NCBI RefSeq assembly: GCF_028416575.1
Contig: NZ_JAMQKB010000016.1
Location: 1 to 60,156, forward strand
Reading direction: 5' to 3'
Length of the DNA stretch: 60,156 nt
Source of the DNA: Terrihalobacillus insolitus
GTDB lineage: Bacteria; Bacillota; Bacilli; Bacillales; Amphibacillaceae
Part shown: piece after piece, positions 43,218 to 54,797 of the stretch
Layout: each line of letters starts with the position of its first letter
How positions within the stretch are numbered: the first letter of the stretch is position 1
Notes under the pieces: generated by a model
What the model saw: only the letters and a program-made list of their open reading frames with translations
The model's database searches: none
Told to the model about the DNA's origin: nothing
Position numbers and translations under genes: made by a program

Positions 43218-43400
43218 ATGGCTAAGAAATTAGAAATTACCCTCACGCGCAGTGTTATTGGCAGATCAGAAGCACAACGTGCAACTGTCAAAACATTAGG
43301 ATTAAACAAGATTCGTCAATCAGTAGTCCGTGAAGATACTCCAGCTGTTCGTGGCATGGTCAATAAAGTAGCGCATTTAATATCGGTTAAAGAAGTTTAA
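43218..43400 (+). CDS. rpmD: Ribosomal protein uL30
   Basis: A 60-residue 50S protein. Contains [20 protein letters not shown] and [10 protein letters not shown]. Starts 13 bases after rpsE with AAGGAGGG in the gap. Confidence 0.98.
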   Translation: MAKKLEITLTRSVIGRSEAQRATVKTLGLNKIRQSVVREDTPAVRGMVNKVAHLISVKEV

Positions 43401-43431
43401 ATAACGAAAGCGTTAAAGAGGAGGTGCTCGC

Positions 43432-43872
43432 ATGAAACTGCATGAATTGAAACCAAATGATGGAACACGCAAAGAACGTAATCGCGTTGGTAGGGGAATG
43501 TCCTCAGGAAACGGAAAAACTTCTGGGCGCGGTCACAAAGGGCAAAAAGCACGTTCAGGTGGAGGTGTGCGCCCAGGTTTTGAAGGTGGGCAAATGCCAT
43601 TATTTCAACGTCTACCAAAACGAGGGTTTACTAATATTCACCGTAAGGAATTTGCGGTTGTTAACTTAGAAACTTTAAACCAATTTGAAGATGGCACAGA
43701 GGTTACACCTGAGCTTTTATTAGAAACTGGTGTTGTAAGTAAACTAAAGGCAGGCATTAAAATTCTTGGAAAAGGTAATATTGAAAAGAAACTTACAGTA
43801 AAAGCTCAAAAGTTCTCTGCTTCAGCTAAAGAAGCAATAGAGGCAGCGGGCGGTCAAACTGAGGTGATTTAA
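43432..43872 (+). CDS. rplO: Ribosomal protein uL15
   Basis: A 146-residue protein with a long glycine- and arginine-rich N-terminal extension (residues 14-50, [20 protein letters not shown]) and a folded C-terminal domain. GAGGAGGTG precedes it. Its stop overlaps the secY start by one base. Confidence 0.98.
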   Translation: MKLHELKPNDGTRKERNRVGRGMSSGNGKTSGRGHKGQKARSGGGVRPGFEGGQMPLFQRLPKRGFTNIHRKEFAVVNLETLNQFEDGTEVTPELLLETGVVSKLKAGIKILGKGNIEKKLTVKAQKFSASAKEAIEAAGGQTEVI

Positions 43873-45167
43873 TGTTCCGTACAATCTCCAATTTTATGCG
43901 CGTAAATGACATTCGACGGAAAATAATTTTTACCCTGCTTATGTTAATTGTGTTTCGCCTAGGTACATTTATTCCGGTTCCTTTCACTGATCGAGAGGCC
44001 ATTAATTTTATGAATGAACAAAGCGTATTTGGTTTCTTGAATACCTTTGGAGGCGGTGCATTGCAAAACTTCTCTATTTTCGCAATGGGGATTATGCCAT
44101 ACATCACAGCGTCCATCATTATGCAACTATTGCAAATGGATGTTGTACAGAAATTTTCTGAGTGGAAAAAGCAAGGTGAAGTTGGCCGTAAGAAATTAGC
44201 ACAGTTTACCCGCTATGGAACGATTGTGCTTGCTTTTATTCAAGCAATAGGTATGTCGATTGGCTTTAACGCTTTAACCGGCGGAACTTTAATAGCAGAT
44301 CCTGGTATTGGTAAATTCCTTGTGATTGCTATTGTATTGACTAGTGGTACAGCATTTCTTATGTGGCTAGGTGAACAAATTACTGCCAATGGTGTAGGAA
44401 ATGGAATATCCATTTTAATCTTTGCAGGTATTGTTGCAGCAATTCCAAATGGTGTTAATCAAATTTACGAGCAATATTTCGGTGGAGATGTTGGTGAAGC
44501 GTTATTTCTGAACATTGTTATCGTTGCATTAATCGTGCTAGTGATTCTAGCAGTAATCGTTGGGGTAATTTTTATTCAACAGGCATTGCGAAAAATCCCA
44601 ATTCAATATGCAAAGCGTTTAGAAAATCGTTCACCAGTGGGCGGCCATTCCACACATTTACCTTTAAAGGTAAATGCTGCAGGAGTAATCCCTGTAATTT
44701 TTGCGATTTCCTTTATAATAGCGCCACGAACGGTCGCTGGATTCTTTGAAGGGAATGATATTGCAGGAGCAATTGCAAACATTTTCGACTATACACAGCC
44801 TATAGGAATGGTGATGTATGTTGCGTTAATCATAGCATTTACCTACTTTTATACATTTGTTCAGGTTAATCCAGAGCAAATGGCTGAAAACTTAAAAAAG
44901 CAAGGCGGCTATATACCAGGGATTCGTCCTGGAAAAAATACAGAGAAGTATTTAACACGTGTGATGTATCGTCTAACGTTTGTGGGTTCGATCTTCCTTG
45001 CGGCTGTTTCCGTTTTGCCTCTCATTTTAGGTAGTGTTGCTAATTTACCATCGTCGGTTCAAATTGGTGGTACTAGTTTGTTGATTGTAGTAGGGGTTGC
45101 CTTGCAAACAATGAAACAGTTAGAAAGCCAACTAGTCAAACGTCACTATAAAGGCTTTATAAAATAA
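43872..45167 (+). CDS. secY: SecY, protein-conducting channel
   Basis: A 431-residue membrane protein with ten predicted transmembrane segments. The plug and pore region follows FGGGALQNFSIFAMGIMPYI, and the cytosolic loop IRPGKNTEKYL, which docks SecA and the ribosome, is intact. ATG overlaps the rplO stop (TAATG). Works with SecE encoded at 17238. Confidence 0.98.
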   Translation: MFRTISNFMRVNDIRRKIIFTLLMLIVFRLGTFIPVPFTDREAINFMNEQSVFGFLNTFGGGALQNFSIFAMGIMPYITASIIMQLLQMDVVQKFSEWKKQGEVGRKKLAQFTRYGTIVLAFIQAIGMSIGFNALTGGTLIADPGIGKFLVIAIVLTSGTAFLMWLGEQITANGVGNGISILIFAGIVAAIPNGVNQIYEQYFGGDVGEALFLNIVIVALIVLVILAVIVGVIFIQQALRKIPIQYAKRLENRSPVGGHSTHLPLKVNAAGVIPVIFAISFIIAPRTVAGFFEGNDIAGAIANIFDYTQPIGMVMYVALIIAFTYFYTFVQVNPEQMAENLKKQGGYIPGIRPGKNTEKYLTRVMYRLTFVGSIFLAAVSVLPLILGSVANLPSSVQIGGTSLLIVVGVALQTMKQLESQLVKRHYKGFIK

Positions 45168-45178
45168 TTGACAAATAA

Positions 45179-45874
<696 letters not shown>

Positions 45875-46621
45875 ATGATTATTTGCAAAACACCACAGGA
45901 AATCGAAATAATGAAAGAAGCAGGCAAGATCGTGGCATTAACACACAAAGAACTAGAGCCCTATATCCAACCAGGGATTACGACGAAGGAACTGGATAAC
46001 ATTGCTGATAAATTCATCAGTAGTATGGGTGCAATTCCTTCTTTTAAAGGGTATAATGGATTCCGTGGTAGTATTTGCACATCTGTCAATGATGAGCTTG
46101 TGCATGGAATTCCAGGTCAACGAAAACTGAAGGGTGGAGACATCATCAGTATCGATATTGGAGCATATTATAACTCCTACCATGGTGATTCTGCATGGAC
46201 CTACCCAGTTGGTATAATAGATGAGGCGAATAAAGAGTTGTTAGAAGTTACAAAGACCTCTCTTTTCTTAGGTATGGAAGAGGCTAAGCCAAATGTTCGT
46301 TTATCCAATATATCTCATGCCATACAACGTTTTGTGGAACCTAAAGGTTACGGTATTGTAAGAGAATACGTCGGGCATGGAGTCGGGCGAAATTTGCACG
46401 AAGAACCACCGATCCCTCATTACGGACCACCTAATAAGGGGCCATTATTAACACCTGGCATGGTACTTGCAATTGAGCCAATGGTTAATGCAGGTGCGAG
46501 ATTTGTAAAGACACTTGCAGACAATTGGACAGTTGTTACCAAAGATAGTAGAATGTGTGCACATTTTGAGCATACCATTGCTATTACAGAAGATGGTTAT
46601 CAAATCTTAACTATAGCCTAA
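45875..46621 (+). CDS. map: Methionine aminopeptidase, type I
   Basis: A 248-residue metalloenzyme that removes the initiator methionine. Ligand blocks are [17 protein letters not shown] (two Asp), [12 protein letters not shown] (His), AIEPMV (Glu) and HFEHTIAIT (Glu). The ATG directly follows the adk stop, so reinitiation is likely. Confidence 0.97.
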   Translation: MIICKTPQEIEIMKEAGKIVALTHKELEPYIQPGITTKELDNIADKFISSMGAIPSFKGYNGFRGSICTSVNDELVHGIPGQRKLKGGDIISIDIGAYYNSYHGDSAWTYPVGIIDEANKELLEVTKTSLFLGMEEAKPNVRLSNISHAIQRFVEPKGYGIVREYVGHGVGRNLHEEPPIPHYGPPNKGPLLTPGMVLAIEPMVNAGARFVKTLADNWTVVTKDSRMCAHFEHTIAITEDGYQILTIA

Positions 46622-46637
46622 GTGAAGGTGATTATGG

Positions 46638-46973
46638 TTGAATGATGCTGAGTCGAGTCCACAGATAGGTCAAGTTGTTCGTATCGTACAAGGACGTGAA
46701 GCAGGACAGTTTGCGGTTGTCATTGGTTTGGTAGATAATCGTAATGCCTTGCTTGCCGATGGAGAAAAAAGAAAATATGATCGACCTAAAAAGAAGAATA
46801 TCAATCATATTGAGCCCCTTGATTTTATTTCTCCAGAAGTACAACAAAGCCTTCTAGAAACAGGTCGCGTAACGAATGGTAAGCTACGCTTTGCTATATC
46901 AAAATTTGTCAATGAGATAGTGACTGATTGGAAGAAGGGAGATCAATTCGATGGCGAAAGACGATGCAATTGA
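46638..46973 (+). CDS. KOW-domain RNA-binding protein (L14e-like)
   Basis: A 111-residue protein with an N-terminal KOW domain, [21 protein letters not shown] (about 9-29), like L14e/L6e, then a basic segment [14 protein letters not shown] and a helical tail. B. subtilis ybzG lies at the same place and encodes a similar KOW protein. TTG start follows AAGGTG by 8 bases. It overlaps infA by 23 bases. Function unproven; RNA or ribosome binding is inferred. Confidence 0.85.
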   Translation: MNDAESSPQIGQVVRIVQGREAGQFAVVIGLVDNRNALLADGEKRKYDRPKKKNINHIEPLDFISPEVQQSLLETGRVTNGKLRFAISKFVNEIVTDWKKGDQFDGERRCN

Positions 46974-47169
46974 AGTGGAAGGTACCGTCACGGACACATT
47001 GCCGAATGCAATGTTTAAGGTTGAGTTAGAAAACGGTCATACCGTTTTAGCACACGTTTCGGGAAAGATTCGAATGCACTTTATTCGAATTTTACCTGGC
47101 GACAAAGTGACGGTTGAACTTTCTCCGTATGATTTAACAAGAGGTCGTATTACGTACCGTTATAAATAA
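46951..47169 (+). CDS. infA: Translation initiation factor IF-1
   Basis: A 72-residue OB-fold protein that occupies the 30S A site during initiation. Conserved [20 protein letters not shown] and ISGKIR-type [27 protein letters not shown] precedes ATG, inside the upstream KOW gene. Confidence 0.98.
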   Translation: MAKDDAIEVEGTVTDTLPNAMFKVELENGHTVLAHVSGKIRMHFIRILPGDKVTVELSPYDLTRGRITYRYK

Positions 47170-47316
<147 letters not shown>

Positions 47317-47341
47317 ATCCAAAAGGAGGTGCATGTATCTA

Positions 47342-47707
47342 ATGGCACGTATTGCAGGTATTGATATTCCCCGCGATAAACGCGTAGTAATTTCACTAAC
47401 TTATATTTATGGAGTTGGAAAGATTACTGCACAGGAAATTTTAAAAGATGCGGGTGTATCTGAAGACACAAGAGTTCGTGATTTGACTGAAGAAGAGCTA
47501 GGCAAGATCCGTCAATCAATGGAAAAATACTCAGTTGAAGGGGATCTTCGTAGAGAAGTTTCTATGAACATTAAACGTTTAATAGAAATCGGATCTTATC
47601 GTGGAATCCGTCATCGCCGTGGGTTACCAGTTAGAGGTCAAAAAACAAAAAACAATTCCCGTACACGCAAAGGCCCGCGTAAAACAATGGCCAACAAGAA
47701 AAAATAA
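47342..47707 (+). CDS. rpsM: Ribosomal protein uS13
   Basis: A 121-residue 30S head protein making the bridge to L5. Starts [21 protein letters not shown] and ends with the basic tail [15 protein letters not shown] that reaches P-site tRNA. ATG 47342 is preferred by homology; an ATG at 47333 is too close to the AAAGGAGGTG. Confidence 0.97.
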   Translation: MARIAGIDIPRDKRVVISLTYIYGVGKITAQEILKDAGVSEDTRVRDLTEEELGKIRQSMEKYSVEGDLRREVSMNIKRLIEIGSYRGIRHRRGLPVRGQKTKNNSRTRKGPRKTMANKKK

Positions 47708-47727
47708 TAGAAGGAGGTTAACCATTA

Positions 47728-48117
47728 ATGGCTCGTAAAACCAATACACGTAAACGTCGAGTGAAAAAGAATATTGACACGGGTGTAGCGCACATTCGTT
47801 CTACTTTTAACAACACAATTGTAACGATTACTGATGTTCAAGGTAATGCGATTAGCTGGAGCAGCGCAGGTTCACTTGGATTTAAAGGTTCTCGTAAATC
47901 TACGCCATTTGCGGCACAAATGGCAGCAGAGGCTGCCGCCAAATCAGCTATGGAACACGGTTTAAGAACTCTAGATGTAACTGTTAAGGGGCCTGGTGCT
48001 GGACGTGAAGCAGCAATTCGTTCACTTCAAGCAGCCGGATTAGAAGTTACGGCAATTCGTGACGTGACACCTGTTCCTCATAATGGCTGCCGCCCACCAA
48101 AACGTCGTCGTGTTTAA
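47728..48117 (+). CDS. rpsK: Ribosomal protein uS11
   Basis: A 129-residue platform protein. Contains [29 protein letters not shown] and the C-terminal [24 protein letters not shown] precedes ATG. Confidence 0.98.
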   Translation: MARKTNTRKRRVKKNIDTGVAHIRSTFNNTIVTITDVQGNAISWSSAGSLGFKGSRKSTPFAAQMAAEAAAKSAMEHGLRTLDVTVKGPGAGREAAIRSLQAAGLEVTAIRDVTPVPHNGCRPPKRRRV

Positions 48118-48133
48118 TTCATCCGTATATAAT

Positions 48134-48162
48134 TTGTCACCCTGTCTATAATGGGTTATGAT
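48134..48162 (+). promoter_or_regulatory. Promoter before rpoA
   Basis: TTGTCA (48134-48139), 17-base spacer, TATGAT (48157-48162) in the 180-base gap after rpsK. A near-palindrome TCGGTTAGAC/GTCTGACCGA follows around 48241-48263, just upstream of rpoA. Confidence 0.55.
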
Positions 48163-48297
48163 AGCTTAAATAGCATCTAGGTATGACAGAGAGTACGAGA
48201 GTAAATAGAGCAGAGAACGGTAACTGCCTACCAGAGGAATTTCGGTTAGACTATGTCTGACCGAGGTTTCGACGTTTTGAATGGAGGGTTTTGTAGA

Positions 48298-49242
48298 ATG
48301 ATCGAAATAGAAAAGCCAAAAATTGAAACGGTTGAGATCAGCAATGATGCAAAGTTTGGTAAATTCGTCGTAGAACCGCTTGAACGTGGGTATGGTACAA
48401 CTCTAGGTAATTCCTTGCGTCGTATCCTATTATCCTCACTTCCTGGCGCTGCTGTTACATCCGTCCAAATTGATGGAGTGCTACATGAGTTCTCAACAAT
48501 TGAAGGCGTTGTTGAGGATGTTACAACCATCATCTTAAATCTTAAAAAGCTAGCCCTAAAAATCTATTCTGAAGAAGAGAAAACATTAGAGATAGATGTG
48601 CAGGGAGAAGGCAAGGTAACAGCTGCAGATATAACACATGATAGTGATGTAGAAATTTTAAATCCGGATCTTCATATCGCTACCCTTGGTAAAAACGCGA
48701 ACCTACGCATGCGTATTGTTGGAGAGCGTGGTCGTGGATACCGTCCATCAGAAGGAAATAATCATGATGATCTACCGATTGGTGTAATTCCAATTGATTC
48801 TATTTTCACGCCAGTGTCCCGTGTAACCTATCAAGTTGAAAATACACGTGTAGGTCAAATTGCTAACTATGATAAACTTACATTGGACGTATGGACAGAT
48901 GGTAGTATACGACCAGAAGAAGCAGTATCTTTAGGAGCAAAAATCTATACAGAACATTTAAACATCTTTGTTGGTCTGACAGATGAAGCGCAAAATGCTG
49001 AGATCATGATTGAAAAAGAAGAGGATCAAAAAGAAAAGGTTCTTGAAATGACAATTGAAGAACTAGACCTGTCTGTTCGGTCTTACAATTGTTTAAAACG
49101 TGCTGGGATCAATTCCGTACAAGAACTTGCGAATAAGTCGGAAGAAGACATGATGAAAGTCCGTAACCTTGGCCGAAAATCACTTGAAGAAGTGAAGCAT
49201 AAGCTTGAGGATCTTGGACTTGGTCTTCGTAATGACGATTGA
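48298..49242 (+). CDS. rpoA: RNA polymerase alpha subunit
   Basis: A 314-residue subunit. N-terminal domain with [24 protein letters not shown] (dimer and beta-binding, about 28-51), a flexible linker near 225-240, and a C-terminal helix-hairpin-helix domain ([17 protein letters not shown]...[11 protein letters not shown]) for UP elements and activators. ATG 48298 is preceded by GGAGGG; an upstream in-frame ATG at 48253 lacks a site. Confidence 0.98.
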   Translation: MIEIEKPKIETVEISNDAKFGKFVVEPLERGYGTTLGNSLRRILLSSLPGAAVTSVQIDGVLHEFSTIEGVVEDVTTIILNLKKLALKIYSEEEKTLEIDVQGEGKVTAADITHDSDVEILNPDLHIATLGKNANLRMRIVGERGRGYRPSEGNNHDDLPIGVIPIDSIFTPVSRVTYQVENTRVGQIANYDKLTLDVWTDGSIRPEEAVSLGAKIYTEHLNIFVGLTDEAQNAEIMIEKEEDQKEKVLEMTIEELDLSVRSYNCLKRAGINSVQELANKSEEDMMKVRNLGRKSLEEVKHKLEDLGLGLRNDD

Positions 49243-49285
49243 TTTATAGACATCTATGACATGCCGAAAAAGGGAGGGATAATAC

Positions 49286-49639
49286 ATGGCTAGAAAATTA
49301 GGTCGTACTACTGACCAGCGTTTGGCTTTGTTACGCAACCTTGCTACAGACTTAATTATTCATGAAAGAATTGAAACAACAGAAGCGAAGGCTAAAGACT
49401 TACGTTCTGTAGTAGATAAGATGATTACGCTCGGTAAGCGTGGAGATCTTCATGCGCGTCGTCAAGCCGCTGCATACTTATATAATGCAAACGCAAGCGA
49501 GGATCAGGATGCAGTTCAAAAACTATTCACTGACATTGCTGAACGCTATGACGAACGTCAAGGCGGTTATACAAGAGTCCTTAAACTAGGACCTCGTAAA
49601 GGTGATGGAGCGGAAATGGCTGTCATTGAACTCGTTTAA
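49286..49639 (+). CDS. rplQ: Ribosomal protein bL17
   Basis: A 117-residue 50S protein: [20 protein letters not shown] near the start, [20 protein letters not shown] near the end. Preceded by GGGAGGG. Last gene of the alpha operon, before a terminator. Confidence 0.98.
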   Translation: MARKLGRTTDQRLALLRNLATDLIIHERIETTEAKAKDLRSVVDKMITLGKRGDLHARRQAAAYLYNANASEDQDAVQKLFTDIAERYDERQGGYTRVLKLGPRKGDGAEMAVIELV

Positions 49640-49659
49640 TGATAAATAAAAAAGGCTAG

Positions 49660-49710
49660 AAGGGCAGGACAGAGTCTCTCCACGAGGTGAATCCCAGCCC
49701 TTTTTTGTTT
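49660..49710 (+). terminator. Terminator after rplQ
   Basis: AAGGGC (49660-49665) pairs with GCCCTT (49697-49702), with more pairing just inside, then a T run. Ends the ribosomal superoperon. Confidence 0.8.
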
Positions 49711-49876
49711 TGGGTGGAGCGGATACAGAGACAGCTAATAATTGCTAGAATCGATTTGTGAAGGTAGCATTCAACTATAGGAACATAAAATAAAACAACC
49801 AATCGCTACATAACACCAAGGAACATCCTACCTGATTTATTCCCTGGGCAATATTTTTGAGTTGAGGAGTGGCATC

Positions 49877-50716
49877 ATGGAGAAAAGAATAGTGACGTTT
49901 CGAAATGTCTCATTTCGTTATAGAGAATCCCTCCCTTGGGTATTAAATAATGTTTCCTTCTCCATTAATGCGGATGAATGGGTGGCTATTATTGGTCATA
50001 ATGGCTCAGGAAAGTCTACCATTGCGAAACTCATGAATGGTTTACTTACACCACAAGAAGGAGAAATTCTAGTTAATGGTACACCAGTTACGCCCGAAAC
50101 GATATGGGAGATTCGAAAAAATATCGGGATGGTCTTTCAAAATCCAGATAACCAGTTCGTCGGTACAACTGTTCAAGATGATGTCGCTTTTGGGTTAGAG
50201 AATCGAGGCTTCCCAAGAAAAGAAATGGTAAAGCGTATCAAACAAACTTTACTGCAAGTAGGAATGGAAGCATATACGTTACATGAACCCCATCGCCTTT
50301 CTGGTGGACAAAAACAAAGGGTTGCAATAGCGGGAGTACTTGCTATTGCACCACAGGTAATTATATTAGATGAGGCAACAGCGATGCTAGATCCTAGAGG
50401 TCGACTGGAAATAATGGAGACAATGCATCATGTTAAGGAACAGCATAATGTATCATTCATAATGATCACACATGACCTTAAAGAAGTGGTTCGCGCTGAC
50501 CGAGTCATTGTAATGAGTGAAGGAAAAGTAGTCGAAATCGCTCCTCCTAGGGATATTTTTGCTAAAAAGGAAAAGTTGCAACAAAGCGGATTAGACATCC
50601 CATTTGTTGCTAAATTAGTGGATGAGCTAACCAAATTAGGTACAAAGCTTTCAAAAGAGCCGTTAAATCATGATGAACTACTGGAGGAACTATGGACATT
50701 ATATTTGAAAAGGTAA
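49877..50716 (+). CDS. ecfA1: EcfA1, ECF transporter ATPase
   Basis: A 279-residue ABC ATPase of the energy-coupling factor module shared by vitamin-binding S components. Walker [10 protein letters not shown] (about 41-49), Q-loop FQNPDNQF, signature LSGGQKQR, Walker [12 protein letters not shown] 49877 follows TTGAGGAG. Overlaps ecfA2 by 25 bases. The substrate-specific S proteins lie elsewhere. Confidence 0.96.
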   Translation: MEKRIVTFRNVSFRYRESLPWVLNNVSFSINADEWVAIIGHNGSGKSTIAKLMNGLLTPQEGEILVNGTPVTPETIWEIRKNIGMVFQNPDNQFVGTTVQDDVAFGLENRGFPRKEMVKRIKQTLLQVGMEAYTLHEPHRLSGGQKQRVAIAGVLAIAPQVIILDEATAMLDPRGRLEIMETMHHVKEQHNVSFIMITHDLKEVVRADRVIVMSEGKVVEIAPPRDIFAKKEKLQQSGLDIPFVAKLVDELTKLGTKLSKEPLNHDELLEELWTLYLKR

Positions 50717-51564
50717 GCTATGTTTATCAAAAAAATACACCATTTGAACATCAAGCCATTCAAAATTTGTCCTTCCATATTCCATCAGGCGCCTTTGTTG
50801 CTATTGTTGGCCATACGGGCTCAGGTAAATCGACAGTAATTCAGCATTTAAACGGCTTATTACGACCAACTAAAGGAGAAGTACGAATCGGTGAGTACAT
50901 TTTGTCATCTGATCAAAAAATAAAAGAACTTAAACAGTTACGAGAGAAAGTTGGAGTGGTGTTTCAATACCCAGAGCATCAGCTTTTCGAAGAGACAGTT
51001 GTAAAGGATATTGCTTTTGGCCCTCAAAACTTTGGTGTAAGCCAAAACGAAATTGAGGCACGAACCAAAAGTGCATTTGAGGCTGTCGGTCTTTCAGAGG
51101 AATTACGAGAACGTTCTCCTTTTGATTTAAGTGGTGGTCAAATGCGAAGGGTAGCAATTGCTGGTATTTTAGCGATCCAGCCAGAGGTACTTGTGCTAGA
51201 TGAACCAACTGCAGGGCTAGACCCAAAAGGACATCGAGAAATTATGTCTATGTTTAAACGACTCCATCGTGAGAATGAATTAACTACGATTCTCGTGACA
51301 CACAGCATGGAGGACGCCCTAGAGTATGCCGACCATGTCATTATACTTGATCATGGAACAAAATATATGGAAGGGAAGCCTGAAGAAGTTCTAATTCAGA
51401 AGGACAAGCTTCAGGCTGTACAGTTAGATGTTCCAGAAATCATTCAATTCTTATTTCGAGTGGAAAACATCTTTGGCGTAAAAATACCATACCAAGGTCA
51501 ATCGATAGTAGATCTAGCATCTGAATTAAATCGTTTGATACGAGGAGATGGTTCAAGTGAATAA
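50692..51564 (+). CDS. ecfA2: EcfA2, ECF transporter ATPase
   Basis: A 290-residue second ATPase of the heterodimer. Walker [10 protein letters not shown] (about 40-48), [12 protein letters not shown]-loop, signature LSGGQMRR and Walker B VLVLDEPT. Begins within ecfA1 after CTGGAGGA. Overlaps ecfT by 8 bases. Confidence 0.96.
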   Translation: MDIIFEKVSYVYQKNTPFEHQAIQNLSFHIPSGAFVAIVGHTGSGKSTVIQHLNGLLRPTKGEVRIGEYILSSDQKIKELKQLREKVGVVFQYPEHQLFEETVVKDIAFGPQNFGVSQNEIEARTKSAFEAVGLSEELRERSPFDLSGGQMRRVAIAGILAIQPEVLVLDEPTAGLDPKGHREIMSMFKRLHRENELTTILVTHSMEDALEYADHVIILDHGTKYMEGKPEEVLIQKDKLQAVQLDVPEIIQFLFRVENIFGVKIPYQGQSIVDLASELNRLIRGDGSSE

Positions 51565-52354
51565 TGCGTTTATTGTTGGTCAATATGTCCCAGGTGAATC
51601 TATGATTCATCGTCTTGACCCTAGATCGAAAATGGTTATTATTTTTCTATTTGTTATCGTTGTATTTCTTGCTAATTCAGTATGGAGCTACGGCCTTTTA
51701 ACCATATTCACAGTATTAACGACACTGAGTACTAGGATTCCTTTATCTTACATTGCAAAAGGGTTAACTCCTGTTTGGTTGTTAATTGTATTTACATTTA
51801 TTTTGCAATTGGTCGTTACAAAAGAGGGGGCTGTACTGTTCCAAATTATTTCCTATCCTATCTATTCTGGGGGAGTTGCGCAGGGAGCAGCTATTTCACT
51901 TCGGTTTTTTTTACTTATTTTAGTTACGTCCTTACTAACATTGACAACAACACCGCTTGAAATTACGGATGCGATTGAGAGCTTGCTACATCCATTGAAA
52001 CGAATCAAATTCCCTGTCCATGAGTTGGCCCTCATGATGTCAATCTCTTTACGGTTTATTCCGACGCTCATGCAAGAAACAGAAAAAATCTCAAAAGCAC
52101 AGGCATCAAGGGGTGTAGACTTTAAATCAGGTCCAATTAAGAATCGGATTCAGGCTATTATACCACTGCTCGTTCCTCTCTTTGTGAGCGCCTTTAAGCG
52201 CGCTGAAGAATTAGCCATGGCAATGGAAGCTAGGGGGTATCAAGGTGGAGATGGTAGAACAAAGCTAAGGGAGTTAAGAATCGAAGGGATAGACTACCTT
52301 GCAATTTCGGTATTTTTTTTGATTGTGATTGGCTTATTTTTGACACGAGTTTAA
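51557..52354 (+). CDS. ecfT: EcfT, transmembrane ECF component
   Basis: A 265-residue membrane scaffold joining the ATPases to S components. About five to six hydrophobic segments, and two coupling helices with XRG motifs: AQASRG (S in place of the usual A) and AMEARG. GTG 51557 lies 9 bases after GAGGAG, so it is preferred over ATG 51548, which abuts that site. Confidence 0.94.
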   Translation: MNNAFIVGQYVPGESMIHRLDPRSKMVIIFLFVIVVFLANSVWSYGLLTIFTVLTTLSTRIPLSYIAKGLTPVWLLIVFTFILQLVVTKEGAVLFQIISYPIYSGGVAQGAAISLRFFLLILVTSLLTLTTTPLEITDAIESLLHPLKRIKFPVHELALMMSISLRFIPTLMQETEKISKAQASRGVDFKSGPIKNRIQAIIPLLVPLFVSAFKRAEELAMAMEARGYQGGDGRTKLRELRIEGIDYLAISVFFLIVIGLFLTRV

Positions 52355-52400
52355 ATGAGTGTATGAGCATCCTATAAAACGGGGTTCTCGAAGTAATTTA

Positions 52401-52425
52401 GTGACTGTTTGAACAACCTCTAAAA
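52401..52425 (+). repeat. Dispersed repeat, right half
   Basis: GTGACTGTTTGAACAACCTC and the next five bases match the right half of the repeat at 59437-59485 with three differences. It lies in the ecfT-truA gap. Confidence 0.65.
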
Positions 52426-52440
52426 GGCAGGGAAAGCGTA

Positions 52441-53184
52441 ATGGAACGGATAAAGTGCACGATCCACTATGATGGTACGTGGTTTTCAGGCTACCAAATT
52501 CAACCAAATGGTAGAACAGTTCAAGAAGAACTAGAGACTGCGCTTACTAAAATCCATAAGGGGAGAGTAGTCAAGGTAGTGGCCTCCGGAAGAACGGACG
52601 CGGGTGTGCATGCAAAGGGTCAAGTGATCCATTTTGACTCTGACCTCCATATTCAAAAAGAAAACTGGAAAAAAGCATTGAATACACTGCTCCCTGATGA
52701 CATTTTAATCGATGAAGTATCAATTATGAATATTCCCTTTCATGCACGCTTTGATGTTAAGGAAAAAGAGTATCGCTATTTTGTCCTAAATACAAAAGCC
52801 CAAGATGTATTTCGACGGCATTTTGCTTATCATGTACCTTATGACCTAGATATAGCATCTATGCAACAGGCTTGTGAATTTGTGAAAGGGAAACATGACT
52901 TCACATCGTTTTGCGCCTCTCATTCAGGGGTAAAGGGCGACAAAGTCCGAACGATTTATGCTGCCTCATGTGAAAAGGAGCAAGGGTTGATCACAATAAC
53001 ATTTAAAGGTAATGGTTTTTTATATAATATGGTACGTATCTTGGTGGGAACATTGTTAGAGGTAGGAGAAGGGGAAAGAAAACCATCCGATCTACCTTCT
53101 ATTATACAAGCCGCCAATAGAGAAACAGCTGGAAAAACTGCACCTCCACAGGGGTTATTTTTATGGAAGGTATCGTATGATTAA
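52441..53184 (+). CDS. truA: TruA, tRNA pseudouridine synthase (38-40)
   Basis: A 247-residue enzyme that makes pseudouridine in the tRNA anticodon arm. Catalytic Asp in ASGRTDAGVHAKGQ (about residue 53); C-terminal GNGFLYNMVRILVGTLLEVG block present. Weak AGGGAAAG site. Usual position between the ECF genes and rplM. Confidence 0.97.
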   Translation: MERIKCTIHYDGTWFSGYQIQPNGRTVQEELETALTKIHKGRVVKVVASGRTDAGVHAKGQVIHFDSDLHIQKENWKKALNTLLPDDILIDEVSIMNIPFHARFDVKEKEYRYFVLNTKAQDVFRRHFAYHVPYDLDIASMQQACEFVKGKHDFTSFCASHSGVKGDKVRTIYAASCEKEQGLITITFKGNGFLYNMVRILVGTLLEVGEGERKPSDLPSIIQAANRETAGKTAPPQGLFLWKVSYD

Positions 53185-53249
53185 TTTGTTCGTTATTCTA
53201 TATGCGTAACGGGTTGAATTTAAACAACGAAACCGGGTGTAACATATCC

Positions 53250-53278
53250 TTGACATATAAGGTTGAGTAGTATATGAT
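53250..53278 (+). promoter_or_regulatory. Promoter of rplM-rpsI
   Basis: Perfect TTGACA (53250-53255), 17-base spacer, TATGAT (53273-53278). The 309-base gap has a second TATAAT near 53400 without a clear -35. Confidence 0.75.
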
Positions 53279-53423
53279 GATCTATGGCATTTTATTTTCT
53301 AAACCACGAATAGCCCCGGAAAGTTAATTCGTGTTGGAATATATTTATTAAAATAGGATTGTCTGACTAAGCTCGTCACTTCCTATGTTGCGATCGGCTA
53401 TAATGATAGCTAGATGTGAAAAA

Positions 53424-53444
53424 AGGCTAAGGTAGTAACCTAGC
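53424..53444 (+). promoter_or_regulatory. Hairpin in rplM leader (L13 leader candidate)
   Basis: GGCTAAGGTAGTAACCTAGC can fold as a stem with one bulged A and an AGTA loop. Bacillus rplM has a known L13 leader; whether this hairpin belongs to it was judged only by position. Confidence 0.4.
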
Positions 53445-53493
53445 ATTCAAAAAGTGAAAATGAGGAATTTGAAATTCAGGAGGTTAACAGATC

Positions 53494-53931
53494 ATGCGCA
53501 CTACTTTCATGGCGAATGAAAATAATATCGAACGCAAGTGGCTTGTTGTGGATGCGGAAGGACAAACGTTAGGTCGTTTATCTAGCGAAGTTGCATCCAT
53601 CCTTCGTGGAAAGCATAAGCCAACTTATACACCGCATGCGGATACAGGTGATTATGTAATTATCTTAAACGCTGAAAAAATTGAATTGACTGGTAACAAG
53701 ATAAATGACAAAGTGTATTACCGTCATTCCAACCACCCAGGTGGATTAAAAGAACGTAATGCAGACGAAATGCGTACAAAATACCCTGAGAAAATGCTAG
53801 AAATTGCAATTAAAGGTATGCTCCCTAAAGGAAGCCTTGGTCGTAAAATGGGTAAGAAATTGCACGTTTATCGTGGCGCAGAACACAACCAGCAAGCACA
53901 AAAACCAGAAGTATATGAGCTTCGCGGATAA
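53494..53931 (+). CDS. rplM: Ribosomal protein uL13
   Basis: A 145-residue early-assembly 50S protein starting [23 protein letters not shown] as in B. subtilis, with [10 protein letters not shown] and the end KPEVYELRG. Preceded by CAGGAGG. 21 bases before rpsI. Confidence 0.98.
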   Translation: MRTTFMANENNIERKWLVVDAEGQTLGRLSSEVASILRGKHKPTYTPHADTGDYVIILNAEKIELTGNKINDKVYYRHSNHPGGLKERNADEMRTKYPEKMLEIAIKGMLPKGSLGRKMGKKLHVYRGAEHNQQAQKPEVYELRG

Positions 53932-53952
53932 ATAAAAAGGAGGTTTCTTATT

Positions 53953-54345
53953 GTGGCACAAGTACAATATTACGGCACTGGTCGTCGTAAAAGTTCAACT
54001 GCACGAGTACGTTTAGTTCCAGGTACTGGACGTATCGTTGTGAATAATCGTGATGCGGAAGATTATTTCCCATATGAAACACTACGTACCATCATCAAAC
54101 AACCACTAGCTACTACTGAAACAGAAGGTGGTTATGATGTATTAGTTAATGTACATGGTGGAGGATTTACTGGTCAAGCTGGAGCAATTCGCCACGGCGT
54201 TGCCCGTGCATTGCTAGAAGCAGATCCGGAATACCGTGCTTCACTTAAACGTGAAGGATTTCTTACTCGTGATGCCCGCATGAAAGAACGTAAAAAATAC
54301 GGTCTTAAGGGCGCTCGTCGTGCACCACAGTTCTCAAAACGTTAA
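53953..54345 (+). CDS. rpsI: Ribosomal protein uS9
   Basis: A 130-residue 30S head protein. [16 protein letters not shown] at the start; the C-terminal [17 protein letters not shown] tail reaches P-site tRNA. GTG start after AAAAGGAGG. Followed by a terminator. Confidence 0.98.
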   Translation: MAQVQYYGTGRRKSSTARVRLVPGTGRIVVNNRDAEDYFPYETLRTIIKQPLATTETEGGYDVLVNVHGGGFTGQAGAIRHGVARALLEADPEYRASLKREGFLTRDARMKERKKYGLKGARRAPQFSKR

Positions 54346-54361
54346 TTGTCATGCGTTTCAA

Positions 54362-54396
54362 GGCTCTTTTCACTTCGGTGGAAAGGGTCTTTTTTA
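54362..54396 (+). terminator. Terminator after rpsI
   Basis: A 12-bp stem with several G-T pairs (54362-54373 with 54378-54389), a TTCG tetraloop and six T. Confidence 0.85.
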
Positions 54397-54479
54397 ATAT
54401 AGGAAATTTTCATGTGGTTAATGTCGTCCGCAGAAACCCCGGTTGCCGAAAATCCAATCATTTTTGACCCATTTATAGC

Positions 54480-54632
54480 AAATAGCGTCCTGTGAGTCCG
54501 CAAACCCAATGAAATCATGCTATTTACGGAAAATAAGGGCCTGTGAGTCCGCATAGAATTTTAAGCGGACTCAGAAGCCGCTATTTGGCAAAAATTCATG
54601 GTTTTGAGAGGTTTAGCGGACTGAGAGGGCAC
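54480..54632. repeat. Cluster of inverted and direct GAGTCCGC repeats
   Basis: Four related units: AAATAGCGTCCTGTGAGTCC (from 54480, direct), AAATAAGGGCCTGTGAGTCC (from 54531, direct), and inverted copies at 54564-54586 and 54615-54632. Units two and three form a 15-bp hairpin with two mismatches around an 11-base loop. This fills most of the 512-base rpsI-cwlD gap, where B. subtilis has ybaJ and ybaK. Irregular spacing and inverted copies rule out CRISPR. Confidence 0.8.
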
Positions 54633-54797
54633 ACATTCACGAGCACTAGGGATTGTTGAAATTTCTGAGTCTGAGGTAAATAAGTCATGTGTAAACTGGC
54701 AGGCAGTATAGGAGGAAGAATCTATTACTTCCTTTCAACATTTTTATAAGCTGATATGATATTTAAAATATTAACGTAGTCACCTAAAGCATTAAAG

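Noticed and set aside
50692..50716. Frameshift between ecfA1 and ecfA2
   Set aside because: Both proteins are complete; the overlap is normal translational coupling.
54480..54632. CRISPR array
   Set aside because: Units are spaced irregularly, two are inverted, and no cas genes are near.
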